In this document: piece after piece, positions 16,428-24,430 of the stretch
Layout of the letters: each line of letters starts with the position of its first letter
Position numbering within the stretch: position 1 is the stretch's first letter
IMG/VR virus record: IMGVR_UViG_3300013307_000003
Span: 1-64,000 of that record
Direction: 5' to 3' (one strand)
Length of the DNA: 64,000 bases
Source: a virus
Notes under the pieces: generated by a model
What the model saw: only the letters and a program-made list of their open reading frames with translations
Told to the model about the DNA's origin: nothing
The model's database searches: none
Made by a program: the position numbers and the translations under genes

Positions 16428-16928
16428 TCATCGATCCGCCTCCTCGTCTTCAAAGTCTCGAGGGTCAAGGAATACAGGCGGTCTACGCACCACAGGAGCG
16501 CGCACAAACTCTACGAGGTATTCGCCCGACCCGTCCTTGTCGCATCGATGCGGAGTGATTACGTGTTGTTTGCATTGGGGACACAACAATACTGCGTGGA
16601 TGCCAGGGCGACTGGTCGTGCTTAGCACCTCGGCTTTCATGGCCGCACGGATCGCATCGCGTACTGTCCTGCCGAAATGCCTCGCATCGTCGCCCTCGCC
16701 ATCCCATCCGGTTTCTGTAACTACCATTACCTCGTTTCCGTGCCGTCCTTGAAAGCACGCGATTTCGGTTCCGTGGCACGATCGCTTCTCAAGCCAGTCG
16801 AGCATAGCCTTGTCATCAACCTCAAACGTCGGGACGCCTGCCTGCTTCTTTGCCCAATCCGGCAATTGATCGGCGCGTTCGCTGGCAATGTCGAGTTGCT
16901 TCTGGAACCATGTTGGATCGGTGCTCAC
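16428..16928 (-). CDS. Protein with zinc-binding C-terminal half (166 aa)
   Basis: GTG at 16928 overlaps the upstream stop (GTGA). Residues 115-135 contain C-P-Q-C-K-Q-H-V-x4-H-R-C, a plausible single zinc site; the N-terminal part is helical and acidic (WFQKQLDIASERADQLPDWA). No catalytic motif. Early operon, function unknown. Confidence 0.7.
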   Translation of the reverse strand: MSTDPTWFQKQLDIASERADQLPDWAKKQAGVPTFEVDDKAMLDWLEKRSCHGTEIACFQGRHGNEVMVVTETGWDGEGDDARHFGRTVRDAIRAAMKAEVLSTTSRPGIHAVLLCPQCKQHVITPHRCDKDGSGEYLVEFVRAPVVRRPPVFLDPRDFEDEEADR

Positions 16929-17524
16929 GGTTTCACCTCGCTCTCCTTCGGCAGCGGCGGGAGGTCGCGCCACTCAGAAGGAGCGGGAATTGGTGTTCCG
17001 TTAGATGCTAACCAGCATTCATCAACGTACGACCCCAGAGTTTTTATTTCTACATCACGCCAGTTATCCGGCGGCTCACTTCCCGGCTTCCATCCGCCAG
17101 TCGCGGTTTCATACCACTCCCCTTGCGTATGCCCGTCTCTGCCGTCCGACTTCACGTACCCCAGTTCAGCGAGTTTTGCCGCTGCGTTGCCGTACTCTTC
17201 CTCAGCAAAGTATAGAACGACTGGCCCCCATTCCTCGCACGCCTTCCTGCTGCGCTCAAGATATTCCTCGCGGGTCTGCCCCTTTCGCGTGCCGTAGAGC
17301 AATTCAATTACGCCCTTGATTGTCGGTTTGCCGGTCGCGACTTCTTGCTCGGCTTCGGCGATTAGGAGGGCGAGTTCGCAGTCGGGCTTATGCTTGTGTG
17401 TGCCAGAGCATTCGTTGCCCTTTTGACATTCCATGCATCCGTAATAATCTCGGTTTTGGCTATCGGTATAGTGCCAATGCGTGGCGGCTGTCTTCAGCAC
17501 CGGCAGCACTTTCTTAGCGTCCAT
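16925..17524 (-). CDS. Protein of unknown function with Cys cluster (199 aa)
   Basis: ATG at 17524, overlapping the upstream gene by 11 bases. Residues 30-50 hold CMECQKGNECSGTHKHKPDC, a candidate metal site. The C-terminal 60 residues (WKPGSEPPDNWRDVEIKTL and LPPLPKE) resemble the conserved tail of DUF551-type phage proteins (W-x-P-x-x-x-x-P-P-x-x-G/N-W-x-x-V), although the usual VLVY strand is altered. Early operon. Confidence 0.65.
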   Translation of the reverse strand: MDAKKVLPVLKTAATHWHYTDSQNRDYYGCMECQKGNECSGTHKHKPDCELALLIAEAEQEVATGKPTIKGVIELLYGTRKGQTREEYLERSRKACEEWGPVVLYFAEEEYGNAAAKLAELGYVKSDGRDGHTQGEWYETATGGWKPGSEPPDNWRDVEIKTLGSYVDECWLASNGTPIPAPSEWRDLPPLPKESEVKP

Positions 17525-17867
17525 CGCTCGCCTCCCCGATTTCAATAACGGCCGCCTGTATCTTGTTGACGGCGGCGAGTTCATCGGCAGACATTCGTTT
17601 TGTCAGGCTGTCCATTTCGGCCCGGCACGCCTCTGCCATTGCACTGTCGGGCGCTAATGCAAACAACTCTCCTTGCAAGTCGGCGAACCATGTGAGCCAT
17701 CGAACAAAATAGCCGCTAACATTTTCCATCCGCCTCTCCTTTTCTGAAATCGCCCCGCAATTCCCACAAATCCGCACACGCCTTCCATCCACCGTCCGCA
17801 GCTCGTCGGTCCTGCATCCTAGGTTGGCGCAGATTGAGGTGTCGCGGGGTGGGGTGCGGGGTTTCAC
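17514..17867 (-). CDS. Zinc-ribbon protein (117 aa)
   Basis: GTG start overlapping the upstream stop (GTGA). N-terminal zinc ribbon, CANLGC-x14-RICGNCG (residues 13-38), followed by a helical domain with W and M residues (VRWLTWFADLQGELF) and an acidic C-terminus. Possibly a DNA-binding adaptor. Unrecognised beyond the ribbon. Confidence 0.7.
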   Translation of the reverse strand: MKPRTPPRDTSICANLGCRTDELRTVDGRRVRICGNCGAISEKERRMENVSGYFVRWLTWFADLQGELFALAPDSAMAEACRAEMDSLTKRMSADELAAVNKIQAAVIEIGEASDGR

Positions 17868-18253
17868 TTCGCTTCCGGCGCTTCCGCGTGCATCGCAAAT
17901 CCGCCTGGAAGGTACACAGTGCCGCCCTCGCTCGACACCAGATCAACAAATTGCGCCAACGTGCAACCGGCAAAAATCGGCGTTTTCTTCTCGCTTGAGT
18001 ACCGAGACTGCCTAAGCCACGCAATCTCGCCTCGGTTGATTGCCTCTACGCTCCACGGGCTGTTACAGTGGTCGGTACACGGTTCGTCGTATTCGGCGTC
18101 GAATGCTATCTTGAAAGCGTCGTACGGCGTTCCTGCGTTATGTTCATATGGCCGGTCATTCCAATCGTCAGCCCACATCTCTGTGGGTGGCTTGTGAGAA
18201 AAGTACGCCCACGGTGCGCGGGCGTAGCATAGTTGTAAGTCGCGGTATTTCAT
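17864..18253 (-). CDS. Protein of unknown function (129 aa)
   Basis: Opens MKYRDLQLCYARAPWAYFS with an acidic W-rich block (MWADDWNDRPYEHNAGTPYD), a pattern recurring in uncharacterised phage proteins; the middle has C-x3-C, and residues 100-120 form GGTVYLPGGFAMH. It overlaps both neighbours by four bases. Unknown role. Confidence 0.7.
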   Translation of the reverse strand: MKYRDLQLCYARAPWAYFSHKPPTEMWADDWNDRPYEHNAGTPYDAFKIAFDAEYDEPCTDHCNSPWSVEAINRGEIAWLRQSRYSSEKKTPIFAGCTLAQFVDLVSSEGGTVYLPGGFAMHAEAPEAK

Positions 18254-18630
18254 GTCATCACCTCCCCAACCACGTCGAACGCTTCCTCAATTGACCTCAC
18301 AATCACACTTTTTCCCGCGTCCGCAAGCACCTTCTGCCCCGGCCTGACAGTCCCTTTCGGCGTCTTCACTTCAATGCCGATGTAGCCGAGACGAATTGGG
18401 CACCACACAAAAATGTCCGGTGTGTCCACGTCGTTTCCGCCACGATCGGCGCGCCATTGGCCGACCCGAAAAACAGTGCGACCGCGGAGTGTCAAGCCGT
18501 CGTAGATTCCCTTCACGATGTCGGCCTCTCGGATCGTGCGCGAATATGCGGTTTTAGCCGAGCCAGAGCCATTCTCGTGGCGTTTGCGCCGCGAAGCGGG
18601 TATTTGTACCCCTGCACGTTTTTCTGTCAC
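18250..18630 (-). CDS. VRR-NUC-like nuclease (126 aa)
   Basis: GTG at 18630 chosen because it overlaps the upstream stop (GTGA). The core D-T-P-D-I-F-V-W-(12)-I-G-I-E-V-K-T-P-K-G-T matches the VRR-NUC/PD-(D/E)xK pattern: the metal-binding Asp in TPD, the E-x-K in GIEVK, and a following Q-x-x-x-L-x-x-A-G helix. Phage members of this size are often Holliday-junction or flap nucleases acting in recombination. Located in the early operon with Bet and the replication gene. The basic N-terminus could contact DNA. Confidence 0.8.
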   Translation of the reverse strand: MTEKRAGVQIPASRRKRHENGSGSAKTAYSRTIREADIVKGIYDGLTLRGRTVFRVGQWRADRGGNDVDTPDIFVWCPIRLGYIGIEVKTPKGTVRPGQKVLADAGKSVIVRSIEEAFDVVGEVMT

Positions 18631-18839
18631 AAATTGCCTCCTGCGCCATCGCGCCGGACGACGAAATATTCGCCGCTCAGAAACTTGCATGCTATATCGT
18701 AGAGATCGGGGTCCTGCTCCATCACGTGAAAGCATTTTCGGACAAACGGATTAGCGTCGGTCGCAGTCACTTCTCGGACGCGCTGAAACTCACTCCCGCC
18801 TTTGCCCTTCCACAGCGAATAAGTCTGTTCAGTCCTCAT
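18627..18839 (-). CDS. Small protein of unknown function (70 aa)
   Basis: ATG at 18839, 11-base overlap with the upstream gene and GTGA overlap with the nuclease downstream. Sequence MRTEQTYSLWKGKGGSEFQR then a helical middle and a C-terminal FLSGEYFVVRRDG strand. The tight coupling to the nuclease gene may indicate a partner; no motif. Confidence 0.65.
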   Translation of the reverse strand: MRTEQTYSLWKGKGGSEFQRVREVTATDANPFVRKCFHVMEQDPDLYDIACKFLSGEYFVVRRDGAGGNL

Positions 18840-19209
18840 CTGCTTCCTCCTCCTGTCCCACGTTCGCCGCAATCAACGCTATCGTCGGCGTCTCGCGCCT
18901 CCACGTCCCAGCCCCGCACTCGGGGTTGTTGACCCACCAATTACCGTCCGCGTGGTGTTCAAGCGTCGCACCAACCGGCATCGCGATTATCAACCTGGCG
19001 AGTTCAGCGAGTGCTTCTGTCTCGTCGCGTTGCCTGATAATCTCATCTGTGGACGCCAACACGTAGCCGCCCCATTCGGATTTCGGCGTCGGCTCGTCCT
19101 TATGCAGATAGCATTTCCCGGCATTGTGCGGCCCGCTGAAGCGCACGCCGCAGATGCAGCAGGTCTTGCACATGTAGTCGCCGTCGGGCCAGTCGTGTTC
19201 CGTGCTCAT
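18829..19209 (-). CDS. Zinc-site protein (126 aa)
   Basis: N-terminal cysteine cluster MCKTCCICGVRF-x9-CYLH (residues 13-35) is a likely zinc finger. A helical stretch (RQRDETEALAELARLIIA) follows, then a strand-rich end with W and C. It overlaps its upstream gene (ATGA). Function unknown, early operon. Confidence 0.7.
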   Translation of the reverse strand: MSTEHDWPDGDYMCKTCCICGVRFSGPHNAGKCYLHKDEPTPKSEWGGYVLASTDEIIRQRDETEALAELARLIIAMPVGATLEHHADGNWWVNNPECGAGTWRRETPTIALIAANVGQEEEADED

Positions 19210-19445
19210 AGCGCTTGCTCCAATCCTAAGACCTGCATCGCTTTATCCGCTTCCTCGTTAGCGTCTTCGTAGTCGCCGTACCGAAGGCTTGTTAAGGCAA
19301 ACGCCAGTTCTCTGTGTGCATAGCGCAAGGTCATGGCGTTTGCAGCCAGCTTTTTGATGTCGCAGGGGTTACTTGGGTACAAGTCCACGCATTTGTTCAG
19401 GCATCGAATGATCTTGGCAGCGACAAACCTGTCATTGTTATTCAC
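19206..19445 (-). CDS. Small helical protein (79 aa)
   Basis: GTG start overlapping the upstream stop (GTGA). All-helical with alternating A/L/K (AAKIIRCLNKCVDLY, KLAANAMTLRYAHRELAFALTSL) and an acidic C-terminus. Several phages carry such short helical proteins next to nucleotide or DNA genes; no specific family recognised. Confidence 0.7.
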   Translation of the reverse strand: MNNNDRFVAAKIIRCLNKCVDLYPSNPCDIKKLAANAMTLRYAHRELAFALTSLRYGDYEDANEEADKAMQVLGLEQAL

Positions 19446-19600
19446 GCCGTCCCACTCCTCACTCCCATCCCACTGCCGCCACCATCACGCACCCAGCGCG
19501 ATCGGTATTCGCGGTCCTCGGCTTCGGCCATGCAAACGCCGCAGACGGGCTTATCTCCAGGCTCCGCCCAATCAGCCGCGTCTGCACCGCACAGGCTCAT
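19442..19600 (-). CDS. Micro-protein with CxxC site (52 aa)
   Basis: Supported by overlaps at both ends: its ATG overlaps the stop of the gene before it and its TGA overlaps the GTG after it (GTGA). N-terminus MSLCGADAADWAEPGDKPVC-GVC gives a C-(15)-C-G-V-C metal-type site, followed by a G/R tail. Unknown; probably a small zinc protein. Confidence 0.6.
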   Translation of the reverse strand: MSLCGADAADWAEPGDKPVCGVCMAEAEDREYRSRWVRDGGGSGMGVRSGTA

Positions 19601-19941
19601 TTGCTTCTATCCTTGTGCAAAATCCCGAACTTACACGCCCCCCCAATCCCACACGTCGGGCAACTCTTTGGATACGGCTGGTCGTGGTTCCACAGCCACG
19701 CGCGGCAGGTTTTTGGCGGCTCCTGCGCCTCTTCAAGTTCCGGCTTCTGATCGCGCTGCCAGCACTGAAACGCCTCCCACGCCTGAGCGCTTACGATCCG
19801 CTCGTCGGGGCTGAGGTGGAGCGGTTCGGCGCGGCCGGCGTTGTAGGCGTCCACTAGCGCGTCTGCTACGTCAATCACGCTCAGGGAGCCGTCTTTGCGG
19901 ATCGTGTCGGCGGCTTTGATAACTGCGTCTCGATATTCCAT
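19597..19941 (-). CDS. Protein with C-terminal zinc ribbon (114 aa)
   Basis: ATG at 19941 within TGATG. N-terminal half is helical (YRDAVIKAADTIRKDG and VADALVDAYNAGR). The C-terminal CPTCGIGGAC with a preceding P-Y-P-K-S forms a short ribbon. Early operon, function unknown. Confidence 0.7.
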   Translation of the reverse strand: MEYRDAVIKAADTIRKDGSLSVIDVADALVDAYNAGRAEPLHLSPDERIVSAQAWEAFQCWQRDQKPELEEAQEPPKTCRAWLWNHDQPYPKSCPTCGIGGACKFGILHKDRSK

Positions 19942-20189
19942 CACGCCGCCTCCGCTTCCATCGCCGATTTGCAAGCCCGGTACACATCATCGCAATCCGG
20001 CATCCTATAACGCGCCTCATCGTCAGACGCGTACACGAGGAAGCGGATCATTCCCCGGCAACTATCCTCCGTGCCGACCTCGCAAATCATCGCCGCTCGT
20101 TCTGCTCGCGCAACTACCTTGGCGTTACATGAGCGGCACCTGCTTTGCTGATCCACTACCATTCTAAGCAGTTTTCGATAGGTGTCCAT
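19941..20189 (-). CDS. Small protein with Cys residues (82 aa)
   Basis: ATG at 20189 overlapping the upstream stop as TAATG. Sequence begins MDTYRKLLRMVVDQQSRCRSCN with C-x2-C, then two further cysteines around an acidic segment. It may coordinate a metal. No family recognised. Confidence 0.65.
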   Translation of the reverse strand: MDTYRKLLRMVVDQQSRCRSCNAKVVARAERAAMICEVGTEDSCRGMIRFLVYASDDEARYRMPDCDDVYRACKSAMEAEAA

Positions 20190-20461
20190 TACGCCTCCTC
20201 CCTGCCGTCCAGACACCCGCACGAAATCAACTGTCCTTTGCAACGTGGACACTGCTCCATGTCGCAACCCGGATGATGAAAGCCGCCGGCCTTCACGCGG
20301 CAATCGTGGCAGCAGTTGTTGTGGTCGTGGACGCCGTGTTCGCCCCAGTCGTCTCCGTACTTGATTTGCGGCAGTCGTGTGCCGTCCGGGAACTCTATCG
20401 GTTCCTCGTTACAAGTATCCGTCTTCAGCATGTCGCGGTCACAATCGGTACAAATAGACAT
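20189..20461 (-). CDS. Cysteine-rich zinc protein (90 aa)
   Basis: ATG at 20461 within TGATG. Eleven cysteines, including C-x2-C pairs at the start (CTDCDRD) and end (CPRCKGQ, CGC), and a central H-x-H-N-N-C-C-H-x-C, consistent with two zinc sites. Acidic linker (DGTRLPQIKYGDDWGEHG). Possibly a nucleic-acid adaptor; unrecognised. Confidence 0.7.
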   Translation of the reverse strand: MSICTDCDRDMLKTDTCNEEPIEFPDGTRLPQIKYGDDWGEHGVHDHNNCCHDCRVKAGGFHHPGCDMEQCPRCKGQLISCGCLDGREEA

Positions 20462-20808
20462 CACGCTTCCTCCCCCTCCTCACTGTCCCACTCCCACTTG
20501 TCCAGCGCCTTGAGCGCGGCATCCACGACAGATCGCATCGGCAACTCAAGCCCGTACCATATCTTATGCTTGCTGCGGCACGCTGTTTCCAGCAGTTCCG
20601 TGAACTCGAACTTCGCGTCGTCTGGCAAGGCGTCGATCACTTCCGGGAGCAGGTTGCGGTCGCGGCAGTAATCTTTCGCTCGCATCCACTTGAAGAGGTT
20701 CCTCTTTTCTGCCTCTGCGTCGTGCCACAGTTCAGAATTATTCGGGCAGATTTCATAACCGCAAGCGTTCATCATTGCGCGGTTCAGGTCGTCGTCACTT
20801 GGTATCAT
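20461..20808 (-). CDS. Acidic helical protein (115 aa)
   Basis: ATG at 20808 with GGGAGA nearby, which is preferred over an upstream GTG-type start. All-helical and acidic (DDDLNRAMMNACGYE, VIDALPDDAKFEFTELLETA, ending in E-rich residues). No catalytic motif. Early operon. Confidence 0.7.
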   Translation of the reverse strand: MIPSDDDLNRAMMNACGYEICPNNSELWHDAEAEKRNLFKWMRAKDYCRDRNLLPEVIDALPDDAKFEFTELLETACRSKHKIWYGLELPMRSVVDAALKALDKWEWDSEEGEEA

Positions 20809-20838
20809 ACTCGTCTCTCCCTTCGGTGATGCCCGCAC

Positions 20839-21201
20839 CTACGCCTTCAGCCGTTGCATATCTCTCTTGGCTTGCTCTAAGCACGCAATCAGATTGCTAA
20901 CCGCCTCCTCGTCCATCGGCCCGCTGTGCCCCTGCACCATAACGCCTTGTGCGCTCGCCGATATATCAAAGAAGATGGCTGTCGGCTCCAGAGTTCTTCG
21001 ATACCGCGTGACGACTCCGGTCGCCGCAGAACTCTCCTTGCCGACAAACCCTTGCGGCTGGACGGCGGTATCGGGTTGCCGCTTCATCCAATCGCACCGA
21101 TCCCGCGACACATTAAGATCCAGGTATTTTCCAGAAACAGGAGGCGTATCGCTGATCTGCATCATCAGCGTGTCTTCATTCAACCGCTCAATCGAAATCA
21201 T
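20839..21201 (-). CDS. Protein of unknown function (120 aa)
   Basis: AAGGAGAGAAGGACG precedes the ATG. A beta-rich N-terminal half (LMMQISDTPPVSGKYLDLNVS) with an alpha C-terminal half (NLIACLEQAKRDMQRL). Soluble. No family recognised; first gene after a small gap in the early operon. Confidence 0.7.
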   Translation of the reverse strand: MISIERLNEDTLMMQISDTPPVSGKYLDLNVSRDRCDWMKRQPDTAVQPQGFVGKESSAATGVVTRYRRTLEPTAIFFDISASAQGVMVQGHSGPMDEEAVSNLIACLEQAKRDMQRLKA

Positions 21202-21249
21202 CGTCCTTCTCTCCTTGCTGCTGCTGCTGCTCGGTGCGCGCGGGGCGGC

Positions 21250-21426
21250 TTACCAGTTGTCGTTCGGTCCCGGTGCGTCGTGGTCGGGGTCTTCGTCTTG
21301 GACCGGCGGACCTGGACAATCCCGGTCAAGTTCCATCTCACCGCACTTGCAGATCGTGCAATATGCAAGGGTGCCTTCACATACCCCGCAGTACGGACAG
21401 CCGCAGTCGCACTCTGCGGGCGTCAT
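21250..21426 (-). CDS. Cysteine-rich micro-protein (58 aa)
   Basis: ATG at 21426 overlaps the stop of the gene before it (TGATG). Residues 5-40 hold CDCGCPYCGVC and CTICKCGE, a compact double CxxC cluster suited to one or two metals; the tail is acidic and P-rich. Unknown function. Confidence 0.65.
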   Translation of the reverse strand: MTPAECDCGCPYCGVCEGTLAYCTICKCGEMELDRDCPGPPVQDEDPDHDAPGPNDNW

Positions 21427-21596
21427 CAATTTGTGTCCTTTTCCCACTTCAGTCTCCTTTTGGCCGTTTCAAATTCAATCCAATCTGCGCATGAACCACA
21501 ATCATCTGTAGCGCGTCCGGCTCCGCTTCCTGTGCCAACCGCGTGCACGTCTGGAGCTGCGAGCGGAGGGAACGGATTACGCAGCGTTGCCTTCAC
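21426..21596 (-). CDS. Small protein of unknown function (56 aa)
   Basis: GTG at 21596 is the only start after the in-frame stop, and it overlaps the preceding gene by 20 bases; its TGA overlaps the next ATG (TGATG). Residues 33-36 (CGSC) and a C-terminal helix (DWIEFETAKRRLKWEKDT) are notable. Coupling on both sides supports expression despite the absence of a ribosome site. Confidence 0.55.
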   Translation of the reverse strand: MKATLRNPFPPLAAPDVHAVGTGSGAGRATDDCGSCADWIEFETAKRRLKWEKDTN

Positions 21597-22209
21597 CGAA
21601 AAAGCCGTTGACTATATCGCGGGGCGGGTTTTTTGCTAGCGCGTCCAGCGCTTCCGCAAACTTCTCTGCGGGTTCGGTGAGCATCGGCGACTGTCTCACA
21701 TGTTCACGATGTAACTTTGCAGGCTCGCTGTTCATGTCCAGCATCGTCTGCTTAACCGCCAATTGGCCGATGACTTTTTGAATGACAGCGCGGCCAGGTG
21801 GGTCGTGCTCGTCGTCCTTCGCTAGCATTCCCATTGCCTCGTAGCAGTAATTCCGCTGTTCTTGGGTGTCCAGCCACATCACCAAGTCTGAGAGTTCTTT
21901 GAGCGTCCATATCTCGTTCGGCGTTCCGATCAGCCTGTGAATTTTCGTCGCCACTTCCGATGGGCGCAGGTAGGCTATGGGGCGGATAGACGCTTCACCG
22001 GAGTTGTCTGTGGCAAATCCCACGCAGTCACCGGACGCTGTAAAACACGGTTGGTTGACTTGAATTCCTGCAAGTCGCCCGATCCATGCGGCCCATAGTC
22101 GCGCCGGCATTCGCTGGTTGGTTTCTTTCAGTCGCTCAGCAGCGTTTACATCCGCCTCGAAGTTTCGAGGGCGCGGCAACCGAGCTTTCACATTGACTGC
22201 AGCAGGCAT
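21577..22209 (-). CDS. Protein of unknown function downstream of the replication gene (210 aa)
   Basis: ATG at 22209, 22-base overlap with the replication gene. N-terminus is basic (VNVKARLPRPRNFEADVNA); the central part (RPSEVATKIHRLIGTPNEIWTLKELSDLVMWLD) looks like a mixed alpha domain; the end is helical. Position directly after a replisome organiser is where helicase loaders usually lie, but no Walker motif is present. Function unknown. Confidence 0.7.
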   Translation of the reverse strand: MPAAVNVKARLPRPRNFEADVNAAERLKETNQRMPARLWAAWIGRLAGIQVNQPCFTASGDCVGFATDNSGEASIRPIAYLRPSEVATKIHRLIGTPNEIWTLKELSDLVMWLDTQEQRNYCYEAMGMLAKDDEHDPPGRAVIQKVIGQLAVKQTMLDMNSEPAKLHREHVRQSPMLTEPAEKFAEALDALAKNPPRDIVNGFFGEGNAA

Positions 22210-23162
22210 GGCTTCTCACTTTCTGCCAGCGGCGGAGGAGGCACAACAGCCGCCTTTGCCCTCCTTCGGCGTTCTTCTTGCTCGGCAAGTAACTTTGCTT
22301 CGCGTTCCCGTTCGGCATCGGCTCGCTCTTGCGCCTCCCGTGCCGACAGTTCGGCTTCGTCCTCCACGACTTCATCGGGAATGACAGGCTTGCCATTTCC
22401 GCTGCGCCGTATCCAATTCCGGGCGGTCGCTTGCCAGTCACGCATCGGGTTTCGCCCCACCATCCAGCCGTTGCCGGTGTAGTGGTCGAAATAAAATCGG
22501 GCTTCTGCCCCAGTCGAACCGTTCGCCCTGAAGAAATCACCGACAGTCTTCGCAGCAGGCGGCTCGAATTTTCGGCGAATTTTCTGCACATTCGAATTCG
22601 AAGTGCCGTGCGTGGCGTGATTTTCGCCCGTCAGGGCAGGCGCTTGCGCCTCAACTCTCTCTTCCGAAGGTGAAAGAGAAGGTGAAACAGAAAGAGAAGG
22701 AGAAGGTGAAAGAGAAACGCTGTTTTCTGCCGTTTCTTGCTGTTTCTTGCTGCTGCCGTCTCGAAGTGCTTCAGCGTATGCTGTATATTGCTGATTGGCG
22801 GGGAACCTGGACCCGGTATCAGCAAGGCGTTTGTCTGAATTGATGTAGCTTTGCCGCTTGAACCACGTCTGCGGCGGGAACGCTATGTACTGCTTGCCAT
22901 CTACTTCGTACAGGTCCCAAAGTCCCAACTCGGCAATCTTCTCTAACACGGCTTGCACTTGCGCGGTCGTCTCATCGAAGCCAGGACAAACCAGCATCTT
23001 GAACTCGCGAGGATTTCCAGGCAGCCGCCCCCAGTCATCCGCCTGAGGTATCGCCATTAGGTACATTGCCACCGCGTTGTGACCAAATATCGAAAGGTCA
23101 GCAATTCTGGCATCTTGACTAACGTCTGTTGAGACTTCACGCTTGCGGCTCATCTGCGCCAT
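22188..23162 (-). CDS. Replisome organiser / replication initiation-like protein (324 aa)
   Basis: Residues 15-115 resemble the winged-helix N-terminal domain of phage replication proteins of the DnaD/Lin1244 type (ISIFGHNAVAMYLMAIPQADDWGRLP, VLEKIAELGLWDLYEVDGKQY, WFKRQSYINSDKR). A low-complexity S/P linker follows (about 148-165), then a C-terminal block (FYFDHYTGNGWMVGRNPMRD and WQATARNWIRR) typical of these proteins, and a charged coiled tail. GGAGG precedes the ATG. It would bind the origin and recruit helicase. The DNA encoding the linker is a set of short tandem repeats, a candidate origin. Confidence 0.8.
   Translation of the reverse strand: MAQMSRKREVSTDVSQDARIADLSIFGHNAVAMYLMAIPQADDWGRLPGNPREFKMLVCPGFDETTAQVQAVLEKIAELGLWDLYEVDGKQYIAFPPQTWFKRQSYINSDKRLADTGSRFPANQQYTAYAEALRDGSSKKQQETAENSVSLSPSPSLSVSPSLSPSEERVEAQAPALTGENHATHGTSNSNVQKIRRKFEPPAAKTVGDFFRANGSTGAEARFYFDHYTGNGWMVGRNPMRDWQATARNWIRRSGNGKPVIPDEVVEDEAELSAREAQERADAEREREAKLLAEQEERRRRAKAAVVPPPPLAESEKPCLLQSM
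22667..22751 (-). repeat. Short direct repeats in the replication gene, candidate origin
   Basis: The 14-mer AAGGTGAAAGAGAA occurs at 22667-22680 and 22703-22716 with a degenerate copy between. Next to it GTTTCTTGCT is tandem at 22732-22751, preceded by the near copy GTTTTCTGCC. Purine-rich on one strand, they encode the S/P linker. Iterons inside a replication gene are the lambda-like arrangement; origin function is inferred. Confidence 0.45.
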
Positions 23163-23265
23163 TCCTCCGGTGTCTTCGAGCCTTTAGAGCTATTGCACGC
23201 CCGCCATCGCGAGCAGAAGTAGCCTTTCCGTATCGTTGAACTTCCGGGCCATTTCGTCACCTAAT

Positions 23266-23319
23266 AAACGAAAACGGGCGGGTGCTCTCTGCGGGGCCAG
23301 CCGCTTCGAACACCCACCC
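23266..23319 (-). terminator. Intrinsic terminator after the Bet gene
   Basis: Minus strand: GGGTGGGTGT (23319-23310) pairs fully, with two G-U pairs, with GCACCCGCCC (23285-23276), then GTTTTCGTTT. A second dyad, GTATGGCT/AGCCATAC, lies at 23351-23374 just after the Bet stop. The 220-base gap 23163-23385 holds no convincing gene; a 20-codon frame at 23190-23252 is the only candidate. Confidence 0.65.
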
Positions 23320-23385
23320 TCGGATTGCCACGAGTGCATCCGTCTGTATAGTATGGCTTCTGGCCTAGCCATACCGAAATGTGTT

Positions 23386-24399
23386 CTATCGAGCCATTGC
23401 CGCCAAAGTCTGTGCTGATGCGGCTGGTTGCTCGTCCGCAAAAGGATCGGCGGGTTCGCCACTCAATTCCAGGTCTGCTGCTTCATCTTCAGGTTTCGGT
23501 TTTGGCTTATCGTCCGGTCGAATAATGCCGCCTTCGGTAAGCGCGTGAACCCAGGCGTCATCTGTGAGTTGCATGACATTGCTAATGTCGCTTGCGAGCG
23601 GCTTGTCCATCTTGCAGAGCGCCTTAGCAAGATATTTTGGGTCTCCGTCGTAGCCGAGTTTCTTGAGCCGCGCCGCGAATTCTTTACCCTTAGCAAGCGC
23701 CGCTTTATCGGCCTCCGCTTTGGCCGTTGCGCGCTCCTGCGCTTCCTTCTTCGCGGCGGCTTTCACCGCTTCTTCGTCGTAAATCTCGCCAGTCTCCGTA
23801 TCGACGCCTGCGGGTGGCAGATTTACATTGGGGACATTCTCAGCCTGTGCCATTTCGTCGGAGGTATAAACGCCGGATAGCTCGGCAGGAAACGCCTTCC
23901 GAAGCGCCTGACTTTCAGCACATTTCGCAATCATTACGTCAGGCATTTTCTGCCACTGGTCGCCGAGTCGACCGTTGAAGTTCTGAGCGAAAGACTTGAA
24001 GAGTGCCACGCCCCACACCGGCGTCTTGAAACCGTTGCGCCATACGCCGACTTTCGCCGCGAGCGGCAAGCCATTCGAAAGCCACACGTCTTTCCAAATG
24101 CCGTCTTCGCCGCACCAGAACGGGCCTTCTTGACCCGCGTATTCGCCCGTGCGAGCTGCGATCAGCCTGAACCCGTCAATGCTCGCGTCGATGCACAGCT
24201 TGCCGCCGCGCTTAATTGCATAGATCTGCTTCGCGAAAGGATCGAGCCCGGTTCGCTGGCACACCGCGACGAATAGTTCGAATTCGTTTGGCGTTATGTC
24301 TCGTGGACAAAGGGTCTTGCGGAGAAGGTCACGCTTCTCCTCGTCGAATAGAACGGGCGCTTCATGCGGCTTGTGCAACGCGATCTCGTCTGTACTCAT
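23386..24399 (-). CDS. bet: Single-strand annealing protein, Bet/RecT family (337 aa)
   Basis: ATG at 24399 (AAGGAGACT nine bases upstream) rather than the upstream in-frame ATG. Residues 25-205 match the phage recombination protein Bet core: LRKTLCPRDITPNEFELFVAVCQRTGLDPFA, KQIYAIKRGGKLC, IDASIDGFRLIAARTGEYAGQ, the GPFWC strand and MIAKCAESQALRKAFP. The C-terminal 130 residues are an A/K/E helical linker plus acidic tail. The protein anneals complementary single strands in phage recombination. It is the promoter-proximal gene of its unit and is followed by a terminator. Confidence 0.92.
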   Translation of the reverse strand: MSTDEIALHKPHEAPVLFDEEKRDLLRKTLCPRDITPNEFELFVAVCQRTGLDPFAKQIYAIKRGGKLCIDASIDGFRLIAARTGEYAGQEGPFWCGEDGIWKDVWLSNGLPLAAKVGVWRNGFKTPVWGVALFKSFAQNFNGRLGDQWQKMPDVMIAKCAESQALRKAFPAELSGVYTSDEMAQAENVPNVNLPPAGVDTETGEIYDEEAVKAAAKKEAQERATAKAEADKAALAKGKEFAARLKKLGYDGDPKYLAKALCKMDKPLASDISNVMQLTDDAWVHALTEGGIIRPDDKPKPKPEDEAADLELSGEPADPFADEQPAASAQTLAAMAR

Positions 24400-24430
24400 C
24401 GGGCCAGTCTCCTTACCATTTGTTATACGC

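Noticed and set aside
23190-23462. Minus-strand 90-codon frame between Bet and the replication gene
   Set aside because: It runs through the terminator and dyad and overlaps the Bet gene; only the last 20 codons lie in free DNA and lack support.
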